Shown here piece by piece: positions 7,291-16,423 of a stretch of DNA of 48,931 bases; within the stretch, counting starts at the first letter, position 1, and every line of letters starts with the position of its first letter. The notes under the pieces are model-generated. The model did not search any database, was not told where the DNA came from, and worked only from the letters and a program-made list of their open reading frames with translations. The translations under genes were made by a program, and so were the position numbers. Source of the DNA: an uncultured Collinsella sp. Its GTDB lineage: Bacteria > Actinomycetota > Coriobacteriia > Coriobacteriales > Coriobacteriaceae. The stretch spans positions 1 to 48,931 of the forward strand of contig URZI01000014.1 in the NCBI GenBank assembly GCA_900552385.1, read 5' to 3'.

Positions 7291-7422
7291 GGGCCCGTGC
7301 TGGACTTAGTTTTCAGAACATTCCGCAGACCAGGAAACCCCCTTATCCGCAGCTCCGAAGGAGCAGGATAAGGGGGTTTCCATGGTCGAGGACGTTCTGA
7401 AAACTAAGTCCAGCACGGGCCC
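7291..7422. repeat. long nested inverted repeat B, directly after oppF
   Basis: The outer arms 7291-7319 and 7394-7422 are perfect over 29 bp, the inner arms 7333-7348 and 7366-7381 are perfect over 16 bp, and the apex is GCTCC-GAA-GGAGC. Its edge is 16 nt past the oppF stop codon. It has the same architecture as repeat A but an unrelated sequence. As RNA it would form a stem of about 50 bp at the 3' end of the opp transcript. Confidence 0.92.
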
Positions 7423-7438
7423 GGACAATAACAACCGA

Positions 7439-8467
7439 CTACAGGTCGATGTGCGATTCCTTGATCGGGAACGGCTCCGCGAAGTGGCAGGCGCAGCAGT
7501 GGCCCGGGGCGACTTCCTTAAACTCGGGAAGTTTCTCGGAGCAGATGCCCTGCGCGATCGGGCAGCGCGTGTGGAAACGGCAGCCGGTCGGCGGATCCAG
7601 CGGCGACGGCGGATCGCCGGCGAGGATGATACGCTTGCGGGTCTTCTGGATATCCGGATCGGGCACCGGCACGGCAGACAGCAGCGACTGCGTGTACGGA
7701 TGGTGAGGCTCGCTATAGAGCGTCTTCCAGTCCGAAACCTCGACCATCTTACCCAGATACATAACGGCAACGCGATCGGAGATGTGCTGCACGACGGACA
7801 GGTCGTGGGCGATAAACAGATATGCGGTACCGAACTTGTCCTGCAGCTCCTTGAGCAGGTTCAAAACCTGGGCCTGAATGGACACATCCAGAGCAGAAAC
7901 CGGCTCGTCGCAGATGATTAGCTTGGGCTTCAGAGCGAACGCGCGGGCAATGCCGACACGCTGACGCTGACCGCCGGAGAACTCGTGCGGATAGCGGTTG
8001 ATGTGCTCGGGGTTCAGACCGACGACGTCCAGCAGCTCGCGGACACGCTCAATACGCTCCTCCTTGGTGCCCACGCCGTGAATGGTCATGGGCTCGGAGA
8101 CGATCTCGCCGATGGTCATACGGGGATTCAGCGAAGCATAGGGGTCCTGGAAGATGAACTGCATCTCGCGACGCATGTCCTTGATCTCATGCTTGCTCAT
8201 CTCGGCAACATCTTTGCCCTGGAAGAACACCTTACCGGCGGTCGGCTTGGTCAAGCGCATGATGGTGCGACCCGTCGTGGACTTACCGCAACCAGACTCA
8301 CCAACCAGACCAAAGGTCTCGCCAGGATAAATCTCAAAAGAGATGTCATTTACAGCAGAGACGACACGCTTGGAAAAACGCTTGGCGAACATACCGGACT
8401 CAGCGGGGAACTCCTTAGAGAGGTGCTCGACCTTCAGCAACGGAGTACGCTCGTTGGTATCTGCCAT
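7439..8467 (-). CDS. oppF: oligopeptide ABC transporter ATP-binding protein OppF
   Basis: This 342-residue cytoplasmic ATPase powers peptide import with OppD. It has Walker A GESGCGKST, Q-loop FQDPYASLNPR, signature LSGGQRQR, Walker B LIICDEPVSALD and the H-loop His of FIAHDL. The C-terminal oligopeptide_HPY region holds the cysteine motif GCRFHTRCPIAQGIC, which in this subfamily can bind an Fe-S cluster. Its ATG overlaps the oppD stop by one base (TAATG), indicating translational coupling. It is the last gene of the oppABCDF operon and is followed by nested hairpin B. The length is normal for the family. Confidence 0.94.
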   Translation of the reverse strand: MADTNERTPLLKVEHLSKEFPAESGMFAKRFSKRVVSAVNDISFEIYPGETFGLVGESGCGKSTTGRTIMRLTKPTAGKVFFQGKDVAEMSKHEIKDMRREMQFIFQDPYASLNPRMTIGEIVSEPMTIHGVGTKEERIERVRELLDVVGLNPEHINRYPHEFSGGQRQRVGIARAFALKPKLIICDEPVSALDVSIQAQVLNLLKELQDKFGTAYLFIAHDLSVVQHISDRVAVMYLGKMVEVSDWKTLYSEPHHPYTQSLLSAVPVPDPDIQKTRKRIILAGDPPSPLDPPTGCRFHTRCPIAQGICSEKLPEFKEVAPGHCCACHFAEPFPIKESHIDL

Positions 8468-9558
8468 TACGCCTCGCCTCCCTTCTTGGAATCCTTGCGC
8501 GTACGGGACGTCTCAGGAGCGTTCTTGAGAAACTCGGGGTCACCGGAGTAGTGGCACGCAGAGTAATGACCAGACTCGGTGACAACGCGCTCGGGGCGCT
8601 GCTTGCGGCACTTATCGGTCGCATAGGGGCAACGAGGAGAGAAGACGCAGCCCTCAGGCAGGTTCATGAGCGAAGGCGGGTTGCCGTGAATCGGCGTAAG
8701 CGGCTTCTTCTCTTCGATGGCCTGCTCCGGGATGGAGCGGATAAGGCCCCAGGTGTAGGGGTGGCGACTCTCGTAGAAGATTTCCTCAGCAGTACCGAAC
8801 TCGACGGGACGGCCGGCGTACATAACCATGATCTTATCGGCCATATCGGCAACGACGCCCAGGTCATGGGTAATCATGATGATGGCGTTACCGTTCTTCT
8901 CCTGCATTTCCTGCATGAGCTCGATAATCTGAGCCTGAATGGTAACGTCCAGAGCCGTCGTGGGCTCGTCGGCAATCAGGATATCGGGATCGCAGGCAAG
9001 AGCCATAGCGATCATGACACGCTGACGCATACCGCCGGAGAACTGGTGCGGATACTCATTGACGCGCTTCTCGGGCTCGGGGATACCCACGAGGTCCAAA
9101 AGCTCGGTAGCGCGCTTGAGCGCCTCCTGCTTGGAGTAGCCACGGTGCAGACGAAGGCCCTCGCCCACCTGCTTGCCGATCTTATAGACCGGGTTCAAGG
9201 AGGTCATAGGATCCTGGAAGATCATCGCGATGTCGTTGCCGCGAATGTGCTGCATCTCCTCCTCGGTCATCTCGAGGATAGAACGACCGCGATAGCGAAC
9301 GTCGCCGCCCTCGATCTTTCCCGGAGGCATCGAGATAAGACCCATGATGGTCATGGCGGTCACGGACTTACCGGAGCCGGACTCACCGACGACGCCCAGG
9401 GTCTCGCCGCGATCGAGCGTGTAGGAGACACCGTCGACAGCGCGAACAACGCCGTCCTCGGTGTGGAAATACATCTTAAGGTCATCGACCTCGAGCAGAT
9501 GCTGACCCTCGGGAACAGGCTGGTCCTTCAGGTCCACATAGTTCTTGTTCTTCTTCAT
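8467..9558 (-). CDS. oppD: oligopeptide ABC transporter ATP-binding protein OppD
   Basis: This 363-residue ATPase is the partner of OppF. Visible motifs are Walker A GESGSGKSV, Q-loop FQDPMTSLNPV, signature FSGGMRQR, Walker B LIADEPTTALD and the switch His of MITHDLG. The C-terminus carries the four-cysteine type motif GCVFSPRCPYATDKC. FSGGM for LSGGQ is typical of OppD. The start lies 2 nt after the oppC stop and the end overlaps oppF, so the genes are tightly coupled. Substrate range is set by OppA rather than by this subunit. Confidence 0.94.
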   Translation of the reverse strand: MKKNKNYVDLKDQPVPEGQHLLEVDDLKMYFHTEDGVVRAVDGVSYTLDRGETLGVVGESGSGKSVTAMTIMGLISMPPGKIEGGDVRYRGRSILEMTEEEMQHIRGNDIAMIFQDPMTSLNPVYKIGKQVGEGLRLHRGYSKQEALKRATELLDLVGIPEPEKRVNEYPHQFSGGMRQRVMIAMALACDPDILIADEPTTALDVTIQAQIIELMQEMQEKNGNAIIMITHDLGVVADMADKIMVMYAGRPVEFGTAEEIFYESRHPYTWGLIRSIPEQAIEEKKPLTPIHGNPPSLMNLPEGCVFSPRCPYATDKCRKQRPERVVTESGHYSACHYSGDPEFLKNAPETSRTRKDSKKGGEA

Positions 9559-9560
9559 CC

Positions 9561-10496
9561 TTATGCGTCCTTCATCTTGACGTCGAGGGCGTCGCGCAGA
9601 CCGTCACCCAGCAGGGTGAAGGCGAGCACCGTCGAGAGAATTGCCAGACCGGGCATGATCATCATCCAGGGAGCAGTCAGAAGATACTGCTGACCGTCCT
9701 GAATCATGGAGCCCCACGAAGGCGTAGGCGGAATAACGCCCATGCCGAGGAAGGACAGAGCGGACTCGGTCAGAATGGCGCCACCAATGTTCATGGTCGC
9801 GTAGACCACGATGGAGGCGACGGAGTTCGGGAAGATGTGACGTACAACGATACGAGCATCAGATGCACCCATCGCGCGCGCAGCATCAACATAGTCGTTT
9901 TCCTTGACGGTCAAGATCGCAGAGCGGAAGACGCGCGCAATCGAAGGCCAGCCGAGAATACCGATGGCGATAAAGACGTTCTGAAGACCACGGCCGATAA
10001 CGGCGATCATGGCGACAACGAACAGCACGTACGGGAACGCCAGGAAGATGTCCGCACAGCGCATGATGATCGTATCCCAGATGCCACCGTAGAAACCGGC
10101 CAGAGCACCCATGACCAGACCAATCAGCGTGGAGATCGCGGTGGCCATAATTCCGACGGACAGCGAAACGCGCGCACCGTAGATAACGCGGACAAGAATG
10201 TCACGACCAAGGGCGTCGGTGCCAAACGGATGCTCTGCACACGGAGCCAGCAGCGACGTCTCGGCCATAGTGGTCGAGTCGGAAGCCGTCGGAGAACCGA
10301 GCCAGGGCTTAGCCCACAGATCTGCGGTCAGGGCAACCACAACGACGATGATGATCCAGCAGACACCGATAACGGCGAGCTTGTTCTTACGAAGACGCTT
10401 AAAAGCGTCGCCCCACAGCGTGCGGGACTTGGCGGGAGCAGATGCGACCTTGGTGGCGGTAGCCTGCTCCTGAGACTGAGAATCAGTTTCCTGCAT
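9561..10496 (-). CDS. oppC: oligopeptide ABC transporter permease OppC
   Basis: This 311-residue inner-membrane permease has an N-terminal cytoplasmic stretch and OppC_N helix (KLAVIGVCWIIIVVVV), then five further membrane segments. The EAA loop contacting the ATPases is ARAMGASDARIVVRHIFPNSV. Other family marks are FGTDALGRDILVRVIYGARVSL near residue 95 and ALSFLGMGVIPPTPSWG near the C-terminus. GGAGG lies about 8 nt before the ATG. It forms the translocation channel with OppB. Confidence 0.93.
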   Translation of the reverse strand: MQETDSQSQEQATATKVASAPAKSRTLWGDAFKRLRKNKLAVIGVCWIIIVVVVALTADLWAKPWLGSPTASDSTTMAETSLLAPCAEHPFGTDALGRDILVRVIYGARVSLSVGIMATAISTLIGLVMGALAGFYGGIWDTIIMRCADIFLAFPYVLFVVAMIAVIGRGLQNVFIAIGILGWPSIARVFRSAILTVKENDYVDAARAMGASDARIVVRHIFPNSVASIVVYATMNIGGAILTESALSFLGMGVIPPTPSWGSMIQDGQQYLLTAPWMMIMPGLAILSTVLAFTLLGDGLRDALDVKMKDA

Positions 10497-10510
10497 GAGA
10501 CGTACCTCCC

Positions 10511-11548
10511 TTAGGCCTTATCCGACGGACCGCCAAGGCGGATGCGCGGGTCGAGGAATGCATAGCTAATGTCGACGAGCAGGTTGATCACCATGACGAC
10601 GACAACGATGAGCGTAACGCCGCCCATAACGATGGGCCAGTCACGCATGCTAATGGCGCGATAGACCTCATAGCCGATACCGGGCCAGTTAAAGACCGTC
10701 TCGGTCAGGATGGCGCCCGAAAGCATGCCACCAAAGTCGACACCAATATAGGTAACGACGGGGATGAGTGCATTCTTAAGCGCATGCTTGATGATGATCG
10801 CACGATTGGAGAGACCCTTGGCCTTTGCCGTACGGATGTAATCCTGGTTCATGACGTCAAGCAGCTGCGAGCGCATAATGCGGGCAGCGTAAGCGGTCGA
10901 AACCGAAGCCAGCGTAATGGTCGGAAGCACATAGTGCATCCAATCCTGATACTGAGAGCTGGAACCACCGGCACCCGAGATCGGCATGGAGAATGCACCG
11001 CCCGTGGCGTCCTTGAGGATGACGCCAAAGAACAGCTGCAACAACATACCGAGCCAGAAGGCCGGGACCGCAACGAGGATCGACGTGGTGAGTGTTACCA
11101 AAATATCCCAGAAGGAATAACGCTTTACCGCCGAAATGATACCCGCACCGATACCCATGATCGCCTCGAGTACGATGGCGCACGCGGCAAGTTTGACCGT
11201 ATACGGATACTTCTGGGCGAAGATTTCCGTAACCGGCAGCTTGCGCTGATACGAATTGCCCAGATCGCCATGAAGCAGGCCGTTCATGTAATACAAGTAA
11301 CGGTCCACGAGCGACGTTTGAACGGGGTCGCCGTTCTCGTCAAGGATCGCGTTGCCGTCCTCGTCCGTCTGGACCAGGTGATAGCGAACACGAAGCTGAA
11401 GCTCCACCTCGGGGGACAGAGCCTTGTCTCCACCGATCAGCTTGATCGGATCTCCCGGCACGATATTCTGGAGGGCGAACAGAATCAGCGTAACGCCCAA
11501 AAACACCGGGATGAACTGAAGCACACGTTTAACGATGTACTTACCCAT
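10511..11548 (-). CDS. oppB: oligopeptide ABC transporter permease OppB
   Basis: This 345-residue permease with about six membrane segments begins with the standard OppB helix (YIVKRVLQFIPVFLGVTLILF). The EAA loop is TAKAKGLSNRAIIIKHALKNALIPV, and TVFNWPGIGYEVYRAI and the C-terminal DPRIRL are also diagnostic. An insertion of roughly 30 hydrophilic residues after the PGDP motif (rich in D, E and N, about 45-75) is longer than in short DppB proteins. GGGGAG precedes the ATG. A hairpin (11579-11608) separates it from oppA. Confidence 0.93.
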   Translation of the reverse strand: MGKYIVKRVLQFIPVFLGVTLILFALQNIVPGDPIKLIGGDKALSPEVELQLRVRYHLVQTDEDGNAILDENGDPVQTSLVDRYLYYMNGLLHGDLGNSYQRKLPVTEIFAQKYPYTVKLAACAIVLEAIMGIGAGIISAVKRYSFWDILVTLTTSILVAVPAFWLGMLLQLFFGVILKDATGGAFSMPISGAGGSSSQYQDWMHYVLPTITLASVSTAYAARIMRSQLLDVMNQDYIRTAKAKGLSNRAIIIKHALKNALIPVVTYIGVDFGGMLSGAILTETVFNWPGIGYEVYRAISMRDWPIVMGGVTLIVVVVMVINLLVDISYAFLDPRIRLGGPSDKA

Positions 11549-11578
11549 ACCACTCCCCTATCTAGGGATTAACCTAAA

Positions 11579-11608
11579 TGGGATGCCGATCGCCAGACCG
11601 GCATCCCA
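11579..11608 (-). terminator. intercistronic hairpin between oppA and oppB
   Basis: A 10-bp perfect stem (11579-11588 with 11599-11608) has a 10-nt loop. On the minus strand it is followed only by TTTA, so it probably attenuates or protects the oppA message rather than fully ending it. The gap 11609-11704 holds nothing else recognisable. Confidence 0.6.
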
Positions 11609-11704
11609 AAATTACCATCAGCCAGTTTACCCCAGGTTAGGGAGAACTGTATGTTTCCCATGAGGTCTACGTAAATACTTGACCCTCACGGAAGCTGCAA
11701 ACTC

Positions 11705-13381
11705 TTAAGCGAGCTCAGCGGTACCCAGATCGGCGTGCTTCTGCGGATCGACATAGAGGTGCTTGATGCGATCGGAGCCGGCGATGGTGTGCGTGTAGAA
11801 CATCACCGGGATGACCGGGCAGTCGGCAGCGACCATTGCGTCGGCCTCCTGCATCTTAGCGACGCGCTCCTTGTCGTCAACCGTAGTGCGAGCCTCGTCG
11901 ACCTTGGCGTCGAACTCGGGGTTGTTGTAACCAGAGCGGTTGTCGCCACCGAGGGAGTTGGAATGGAACAGCGGATACAGGAAGTTGTCCATGATCGGGT
12001 AGTCGGCAATCCAGCCCAGACGACCGAACTGATAGTTAAAGTTCTGATACTGCTCGAGCAGGGCAGACCACTCGGGGGTATCGGAGACAGCGGTAACGCC
12101 AACCTTGGCGAGGTCGCCGATGATGGACTCCATGATCTCCTTGTGGCCACCGTCCTGGTTGTAGGAAAGGGTCACACTAATGCCACGGTCACCGTTGGCA
12201 CCGGCAGGAGCAACCTTGTCGAGGTACTCGTTAGCCTTGTCGACGTCGTAGGCGCAGAACTCCCATGCGCCCTCCTTGTAGCCATCGATGCCCGGAGGAA
12301 CAATGCCGTCGGCGGGGGTACGGGTACCCTTGAAGATGGTCTTGCAGATGGCCTCACGGTTAATGGCCAGGGAGATACCCCTACGCAGGTCAGCGTTGTT
12401 GAACGGCTCGGCCGTGTTGTTGCAGGTCAGGTAGTAGGTGGAAGGCTCGGCGCCGAGCAGCATGCGCTCGCCGTCACCCATGGTGTAGCCGTCCTTGGAC
12501 ACGCCGCGATCCTTCTTGGCGGCATCGATCTGAGCGACGGGAACGTCGCAGACATCGAGGTTACCGGCCTGGAACTCCTTGTAGGCGGTCTCCATGTCCT
12601 TGATGACCTGGAAGTGGATGCCATCGATCTTGGTCTTGTCGCCATAGTAATCGTCGAACTTCTTGACGTTGATCTCCTGGCCATCCTCCCACTTGCCGTC
12701 CATCATGAACGGGCCGTTACCGACCGGGGCAAGGTAGAAGCTCTTGACATCGGACTCGGCGCACTCGGGAACCGGGGCCAGAGCCGGGTGAGAGGCGACG
12801 AAGGGGAAGTCGGCGTAAGCGGAAGACAGCTTGACGACGAGGGTCTCATCGTCAGGGCACGTAACACCGCTGAGCTCGGTGGCGTTACCGGCAAGCAGAT
12901 CGTCATAGCCCTCGACCATGGAAAGGTGATAGGAGACCTCGGAAGGGCCATACTCGGTAGCGATGGCCGACTTGGTGTTGACCAGACGCTCCCAACCGAG
13001 CTTGAAGGACTTAGAGGTAACGTCGTCACCGTTGTGGAACTTGGCCTTCTTGATCTTGAAGGTAAACTCGGTGGCGTCGTCGTTGGACTCAAAGGACTCG
13101 CAAGCCAGCGGAACGATCTCGCCCTTCTCGGCGTCGTAAGAGGTCAGAGCGTCAAAGAGCTGATACTCGACCTGAGTACCCTGGTCCTCCTGGACGTTGT
13201 AGGGGTCGATGCAGACCGGGTTGTTGATGTAGAAGTTCAGCGTCGAACCGGACTCAGAACCGGAAGCGTCGCCGCCCTTCTTGCCACATGCGGCAAGAAA
13301 AGCCATGGAGCTCGCAGCAAGGGTGCCGCCAACAAAGGCGCGACGACCCATAACGGGCTGGTGGAACATAGAATCAGCCAT
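11705..13381 (-). CDS. oppA: oligopeptide-binding lipoprotein OppA
   Basis: This 558-residue solute-binding protein (SBP family 5) captures peptides at the cell surface. The N-terminus has paired arginines (GRRAFVGG), a hydrophobic stretch and a lipobox FLAAC with Cys32, so it is probably a lipoprotein, perhaps Tat-exported. The body shows the family pattern: EKGEIVPLACESFE, TFKIKKAKFHNGDDVTSK, PVGNGPFMM, NADLRRGISLAINREAI and GRLGWIADYP. I chose the ATG at 13381 because AAGGAGG sits 5 nt upstream; the longer frame to 13429 has none. It is the first gene of the operon. A promoter could not be fixed with confidence in the upstream 240 nt. Confidence 0.93.
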   Translation of the reverse strand: MADSMFHQPVMGRRAFVGGTLAASSMAFLAACGKKGGDASGSESGSTLNFYINNPVCIDPYNVQEDQGTQVEYQLFDALTSYDAEKGEIVPLACESFESNDDATEFTFKIKKAKFHNGDDVTSKSFKLGWERLVNTKSAIATEYGPSEVSYHLSMVEGYDDLLAGNATELSGVTCPDDETLVVKLSSAYADFPFVASHPALAPVPECAESDVKSFYLAPVGNGPFMMDGKWEDGQEINVKKFDDYYGDKTKIDGIHFQVIKDMETAYKEFQAGNLDVCDVPVAQIDAAKKDRGVSKDGYTMGDGERMLLGAEPSTYYLTCNNTAEPFNNADLRRGISLAINREAICKTIFKGTRTPADGIVPPGIDGYKEGAWEFCAYDVDKANEYLDKVAPAGANGDRGISVTLSYNQDGGHKEIMESIIGDLAKVGVTAVSDTPEWSALLEQYQNFNYQFGRLGWIADYPIMDNFLYPLFHSNSLGGDNRSGYNNPEFDAKVDEARTTVDDKERVAKMQEADAMVAADCPVIPVMFYTHTIAGSDRIKHLYVDPQKHADLGTAELA

Positions 13382-13622
13382 GCCATCCTCCTTATGAGAT
13401 AGGACAAAGAAATGTTCAGTCGGACACATGTCGAGACAATCCGATCCGAACCATCAAAACGCTGCCCGCTGCTATGGCTGGTTATGCACAACAGGCCAAC
13501 GTTTTGTAATACAGTAGCGCATTTTATGCACGATTTGGGGCTAATTCCGGTTAACGGTCAAGAATTTCTTTAGTTGGGCGCAGTATGTGGTGATATTTTT
13601 GACTCTGTTACGAATATGTAAA

Positions 13623-13652
13623 CAAAAAAGGGTCCCGCACTTGCGGAACCCT
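13623..13652 (-). terminator. terminator after secG
   Basis: A 10-bp stem (13629-13638 with 13643-13652, one G-U pair in the minus-strand RNA) with loop ACTT is followed by a U run. It lies 25 nt past the secG stop. Confidence 0.9.
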
Positions 13653-13677
13653 TTACAAGTACTTATGCGGCTCGTGA

Positions 13678-13932
13678 TTAGTAGCCCACGATGCCCTGCG
13701 GGAAGAAGAACATGCACAGCACGACGCACACGGCAAACACGACAGCCATGATGACGGTCAGGCGGTCGAGGTTCTGCTCCATAACACCTGTGGCAGAGCT
13801 GGAGTTATACAGCGAGCTAGCGATCATATCCGAAACGCCGGTACCCTTACCGGAATGCATCAGGACGAGAATCGTCAGCGCCACGGCAGAAACAGCCCAA
13901 ACGACAAACAGAAGAATCTGGAACGGACCCAT
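13678..13932 (-). CDS. secG: preprotein translocase subunit SecG
   Basis: This 84-residue protein has two membrane segments (about 5-24 and 57-76) joined by the conserved loop LMHSGKGTGVSDMIASSLYNSSSATGVMEQNLDRLT. The helix-loop-helix layout and the G-G-T motif are typical of SecG, which assists SecYE in protein export. AAGGAG lies 6-7 nt before the ATG. SecG next to pgk/tpiA is a common Gram-positive neighbourhood. Terminators on both sides suggest it has its own transcript. Confidence 0.92.
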   Translation of the reverse strand: MGPFQILLFVVWAVSAVALTILVLMHSGKGTGVSDMIASSLYNSSSATGVMEQNLDRLTVIMAVVFAVCVVLCMFFFPQGIVGY

Positions 13933-14035
13933 AGATAAGCTCCTTAATAGAACAATTCAAACTCCAGTACTGTACCACAATCCCCAGCACTCCCCCACCC
14001 GCCATTTAGGTACGGGGTAGAAATGGCAGAAATAT

Positions 14036-14071
14036 TAAAAAGGGGGTTGTCCGGTCGTGGACAACCCCCTT
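14036..14071 (-). terminator. terminator after gpmI
   Basis: A 13-bp perfect stem (14040-14052 with 14059-14071) with loop GGTCGT is followed on the minus strand by a U run. It ends the pgk-tpiA-gpmI transcript 25 nt past the gpmI stop. Confidence 0.95.
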
Positions 14072-14096
14072 ACTAGAAAACGGTATTTGTTTTCTA

Positions 14097-15650
14097 TTAG
14101 GCCTCGATGGCGAGCACGCGACCCGTCATCTCGGCGGAAGGCTCAATACCAGCCATGGTGAGCATGGTCGGAGCGATATCGGAAAGACGGCCGTCCTCGA
14201 TACCGGTGAGCTTGGCCTTCTCATCAACGATGATGAACGGCACACGGTTGGTGGTGTGAGCCGTGAACGGATGCTTGGAACCGTCGGAAGCAACGTCAAA
14301 CATGTGATCGGCGTTGCCGTGGTCGGCGGTGATCAGCGCAAAGCCGCCCTTGGCGAGAATCGCCGGGACAACCTTAGACAGGGCATCGTCAACGGCCTCG
14401 ACGGCCTTAACGGCGGCGTCGAAGACACCGGTGTGACCAACCATGTCGCAGTTCGCGAAGTTCACGATGTAGAAATCAGCGCGATCCTCGTTGATGGCGG
14501 CGACAAGCTTCTCGGTAACCTCGGGAGCGCTCATCTCGGGCTGCAGATCGTAGGTAGCGACCTTGGGGGAAGCGACGAGCACGCGCTCCTCGCCCTCCTT
14601 GGGCTCCTCGATGCCGCCGTTGAGGAAGAACGTCACGTGGGCGTACTTCTCGGTCTCGGCGGTGTGCAGCTGCTTCAGGCCGTTGGCGGCGATAACGTCG
14701 GCCAGGACGTTCTCGGGGAACGTCTTGGGGAAGGCGACCTCGACGTCAAACGTCGGATCGTACTCGGTCATCGTCACAAAGTGCGAAAGCTTGATCTGCT
14801 CGCGCTCAAAGCCGTCGAACTCCTTGTCCGTGAACACGCGGGTCATCTGACGAGCGCGGTCGGGACGGAAGTTGAAGAAGATGGCCGCGTCGCCCTCGTG
14901 GATGCCCTCGTTGTGGGCAGCGAAGGGCTCGACGAACTCGTCGCCGCGCGGATCCTTCTCGTAGTAGGCCTTGATACCGGCAACAGGGTCGACATCGGCA
15001 TCGGACGCGTTGACCATGACGTCGTAGGCACGCTGGATGCGCTCCCAACGGTTGTCGCGGTCCATGGCCCAATAGCGGCCCGAGACGGTGGCGACGCGAG
15101 CGTCGCAACCGGTCTCCTCGGAGATCTTCGCCAGGAAGGCGCAGAACTCACTCATATAGCCAGCGCCGGACTGCGGGTCAACGTCGCGGCCATCCATAAA
15201 GGCGTGGACGCGAACGGTCTTGACACCGTGCTCGGCAGCCATCTTGACCAGAGCCTCGACGTGGTTCATGTGAGAATGAACACCGCCAGGGCTCATAAGG
15301 CCCATGAGGTGGAGAGTCTTGCCGTCAGCCTTGACGTCGTCCATAGCCTTGACGAAGACCTCGTTCTTGGCGATGGAGCCGTCCTTGATGGCATTGTTGA
15401 TGCGCGAAAGCTCCTGGAACACGATGCGGCCGGCACCGATGTTGAGGTGGCCTACCTCGGAGTTGCCCATCTGGCCGTCGGGAAGGCCCACGTCCTCGCC
15501 CGAAGCACCGAGCGTGGTGTGAGGATACTTCTCGTATAGGCTATCAAGGAAGGGCGTCTTGGCAGCGGCGACGGCGTTCTCACCATCGGCCGGAGCAAGG
15601 CCGCAGCCATCCAAGATAATCAGGAGTGCAGGAAGATGACGCTGTGCCAT
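14097..15650 (-). CDS. gpmI: 2,3-bisphosphoglycerate-independent phosphoglycerate mutase
   Basis: This 517-residue enzyme interconverts 3- and 2-phosphoglycerate using manganese and a phosphoserine intermediate. Metal-binding Asp14 is in LDGCGL, and the catalytic Ser64 is in MGNSEVGHLNIGAGR. The inserted transferase domain includes HAFMDGRDVDP and VSGRYWAMDRDNRW. The C-terminal phosphatase half has NFANCDMVGHTG and TADHGNAD, which bind metal. Length and order are those of the usual iPGM. It starts 5 nt after the tpiA stop, so it belongs to the pgk-tpiA-gpmI operon. Confidence 0.97.
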   Translation of the reverse strand: MAQRHLPALLIILDGCGLAPADGENAVAAAKTPFLDSLYEKYPHTTLGASGEDVGLPDGQMGNSEVGHLNIGAGRIVFQELSRINNAIKDGSIAKNEVFVKAMDDVKADGKTLHLMGLMSPGGVHSHMNHVEALVKMAAEHGVKTVRVHAFMDGRDVDPQSGAGYMSEFCAFLAKISEETGCDARVATVSGRYWAMDRDNRWERIQRAYDVMVNASDADVDPVAGIKAYYEKDPRGDEFVEPFAAHNEGIHEGDAAIFFNFRPDRARQMTRVFTDKEFDGFEREQIKLSHFVTMTEYDPTFDVEVAFPKTFPENVLADVIAANGLKQLHTAETEKYAHVTFFLNGGIEEPKEGEERVLVASPKVATYDLQPEMSAPEVTEKLVAAINEDRADFYIVNFANCDMVGHTGVFDAAVKAVEAVDDALSKVVPAILAKGGFALITADHGNADHMFDVASDGSKHPFTAHTTNRVPFIIVDEKAKLTGIEDGRLSDIAPTMLTMAGIEPSAEMTGRVLAIEA

Positions 15651-15655
15651 ATGTC

Positions 15656-16423
15656 CTACTCGCCTGCCTTGACGACCATAGAGGCGAAGTCGGCAGCCTT
15701 GAGCGAAGCGCCGCCCACGAGGGCGCCGTCAACGTCGGGCTTGGCGACGAGCTCGGCAATGTTGCCGGGCTTAGCGGAACCACCGTACAGGACGCGGATG
15801 CCGTTAGCGAGCTCCTCGCCGAACATCTCCTTGAGGGTCTCACGGATAGCGCCGCAGACCTCCTGAGCGTCCTCGGCGGTAGCGGTCTTGCCGGTGCCGA
15901 TGGCCCAGATGGGCTCGTAGGCGACGACGACCTGCTTGGGGCAGGTGATCTCAAGACCAGCAAGGCCAGCCTTGACCTGGTTCACGACGTGCTCGACATA
16001 GGTGCCGGCCTCGCGGACCTCGAGGGACTCGCCGCAGCAGAAGACGGGAACAAGACCGGCGGCAACGAGGGCCTTGGCCTTCTTGTTCTGATCCTCGTCG
16101 GTCTCGTGGAAGTAATCACGACGCTCGGAGTGACCGATGATGCAGTAGGTGCAGCCAGCGGACTTGAGCATGTCGCAAGAGGACTCACCGGTGAAGGCAC
16201 CCTTGGCCTCCCAGTACACGTTCTGTGCACCGAGGGCGATGGGGGCAGCTTGAATGCGGTCATGAACCGTGGTGATGTCGATGGTCGGAGGGCAGACGAG
16301 CACCTCGACGCCAGCCGGAACCTCGGGCAGAGCCTGAGCCAGCTCGTCGGCGAGCTTGGCGGCCTCGGCGACGTCGTTGTTCATCTTCCAGTTACCAGCG
16401 ATAAGAAGGGTGCGATTAGGCAT
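15656..16423 (-). CDS. tpiA: triosephosphate isomerase
   Basis: This 255-residue TIM barrel interconverts dihydroxyacetone phosphate and glyceraldehyde-3-phosphate. AGNWKMN holds the N-terminal Asn and Lys of the active site, IIGHSERR the electrophilic His, and AYEPIWAIGTGKTAT the base Glu with the mobile loop. VLYGGSAKP near the C-terminus binds the phosphate. I chose the ATG at 16423, preceded by GGAGG, rather than the longer frame. It overlaps the end of pgk by 8 nt (ATGCCTAA), so translation is coupled. Confidence 0.97.
   Translation of the reverse strand: MPNRTLLIAGNWKMNNDVAEAAKLADELAQALPEVPAGVEVLVCPPTIDITTVHDRIQAAPIALGAQNVYWEAKGAFTGESSCDMLKSAGCTYCIIGHSERRDYFHETDEDQNKKAKALVAAGLVPVFCCGESLEVREAGTYVEHVVNQVKAGLAGLEITCPKQVVVAYEPIWAIGTGKTATAEDAQEVCGAIRETLKEMFGEELANGIRVLYGGSAKPGNIAELVAKPDVDGALVGGASLKAADFASMVVKAGE

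Noticed and set aside
11735..13402. Long plus-strand open frame of 555 codons
   Set aside because: It mirrors oppA. There is no ribosome site and no recognisable domain; similar shadow frames occur opposite gap, gpmI, uvrC and uvrA.
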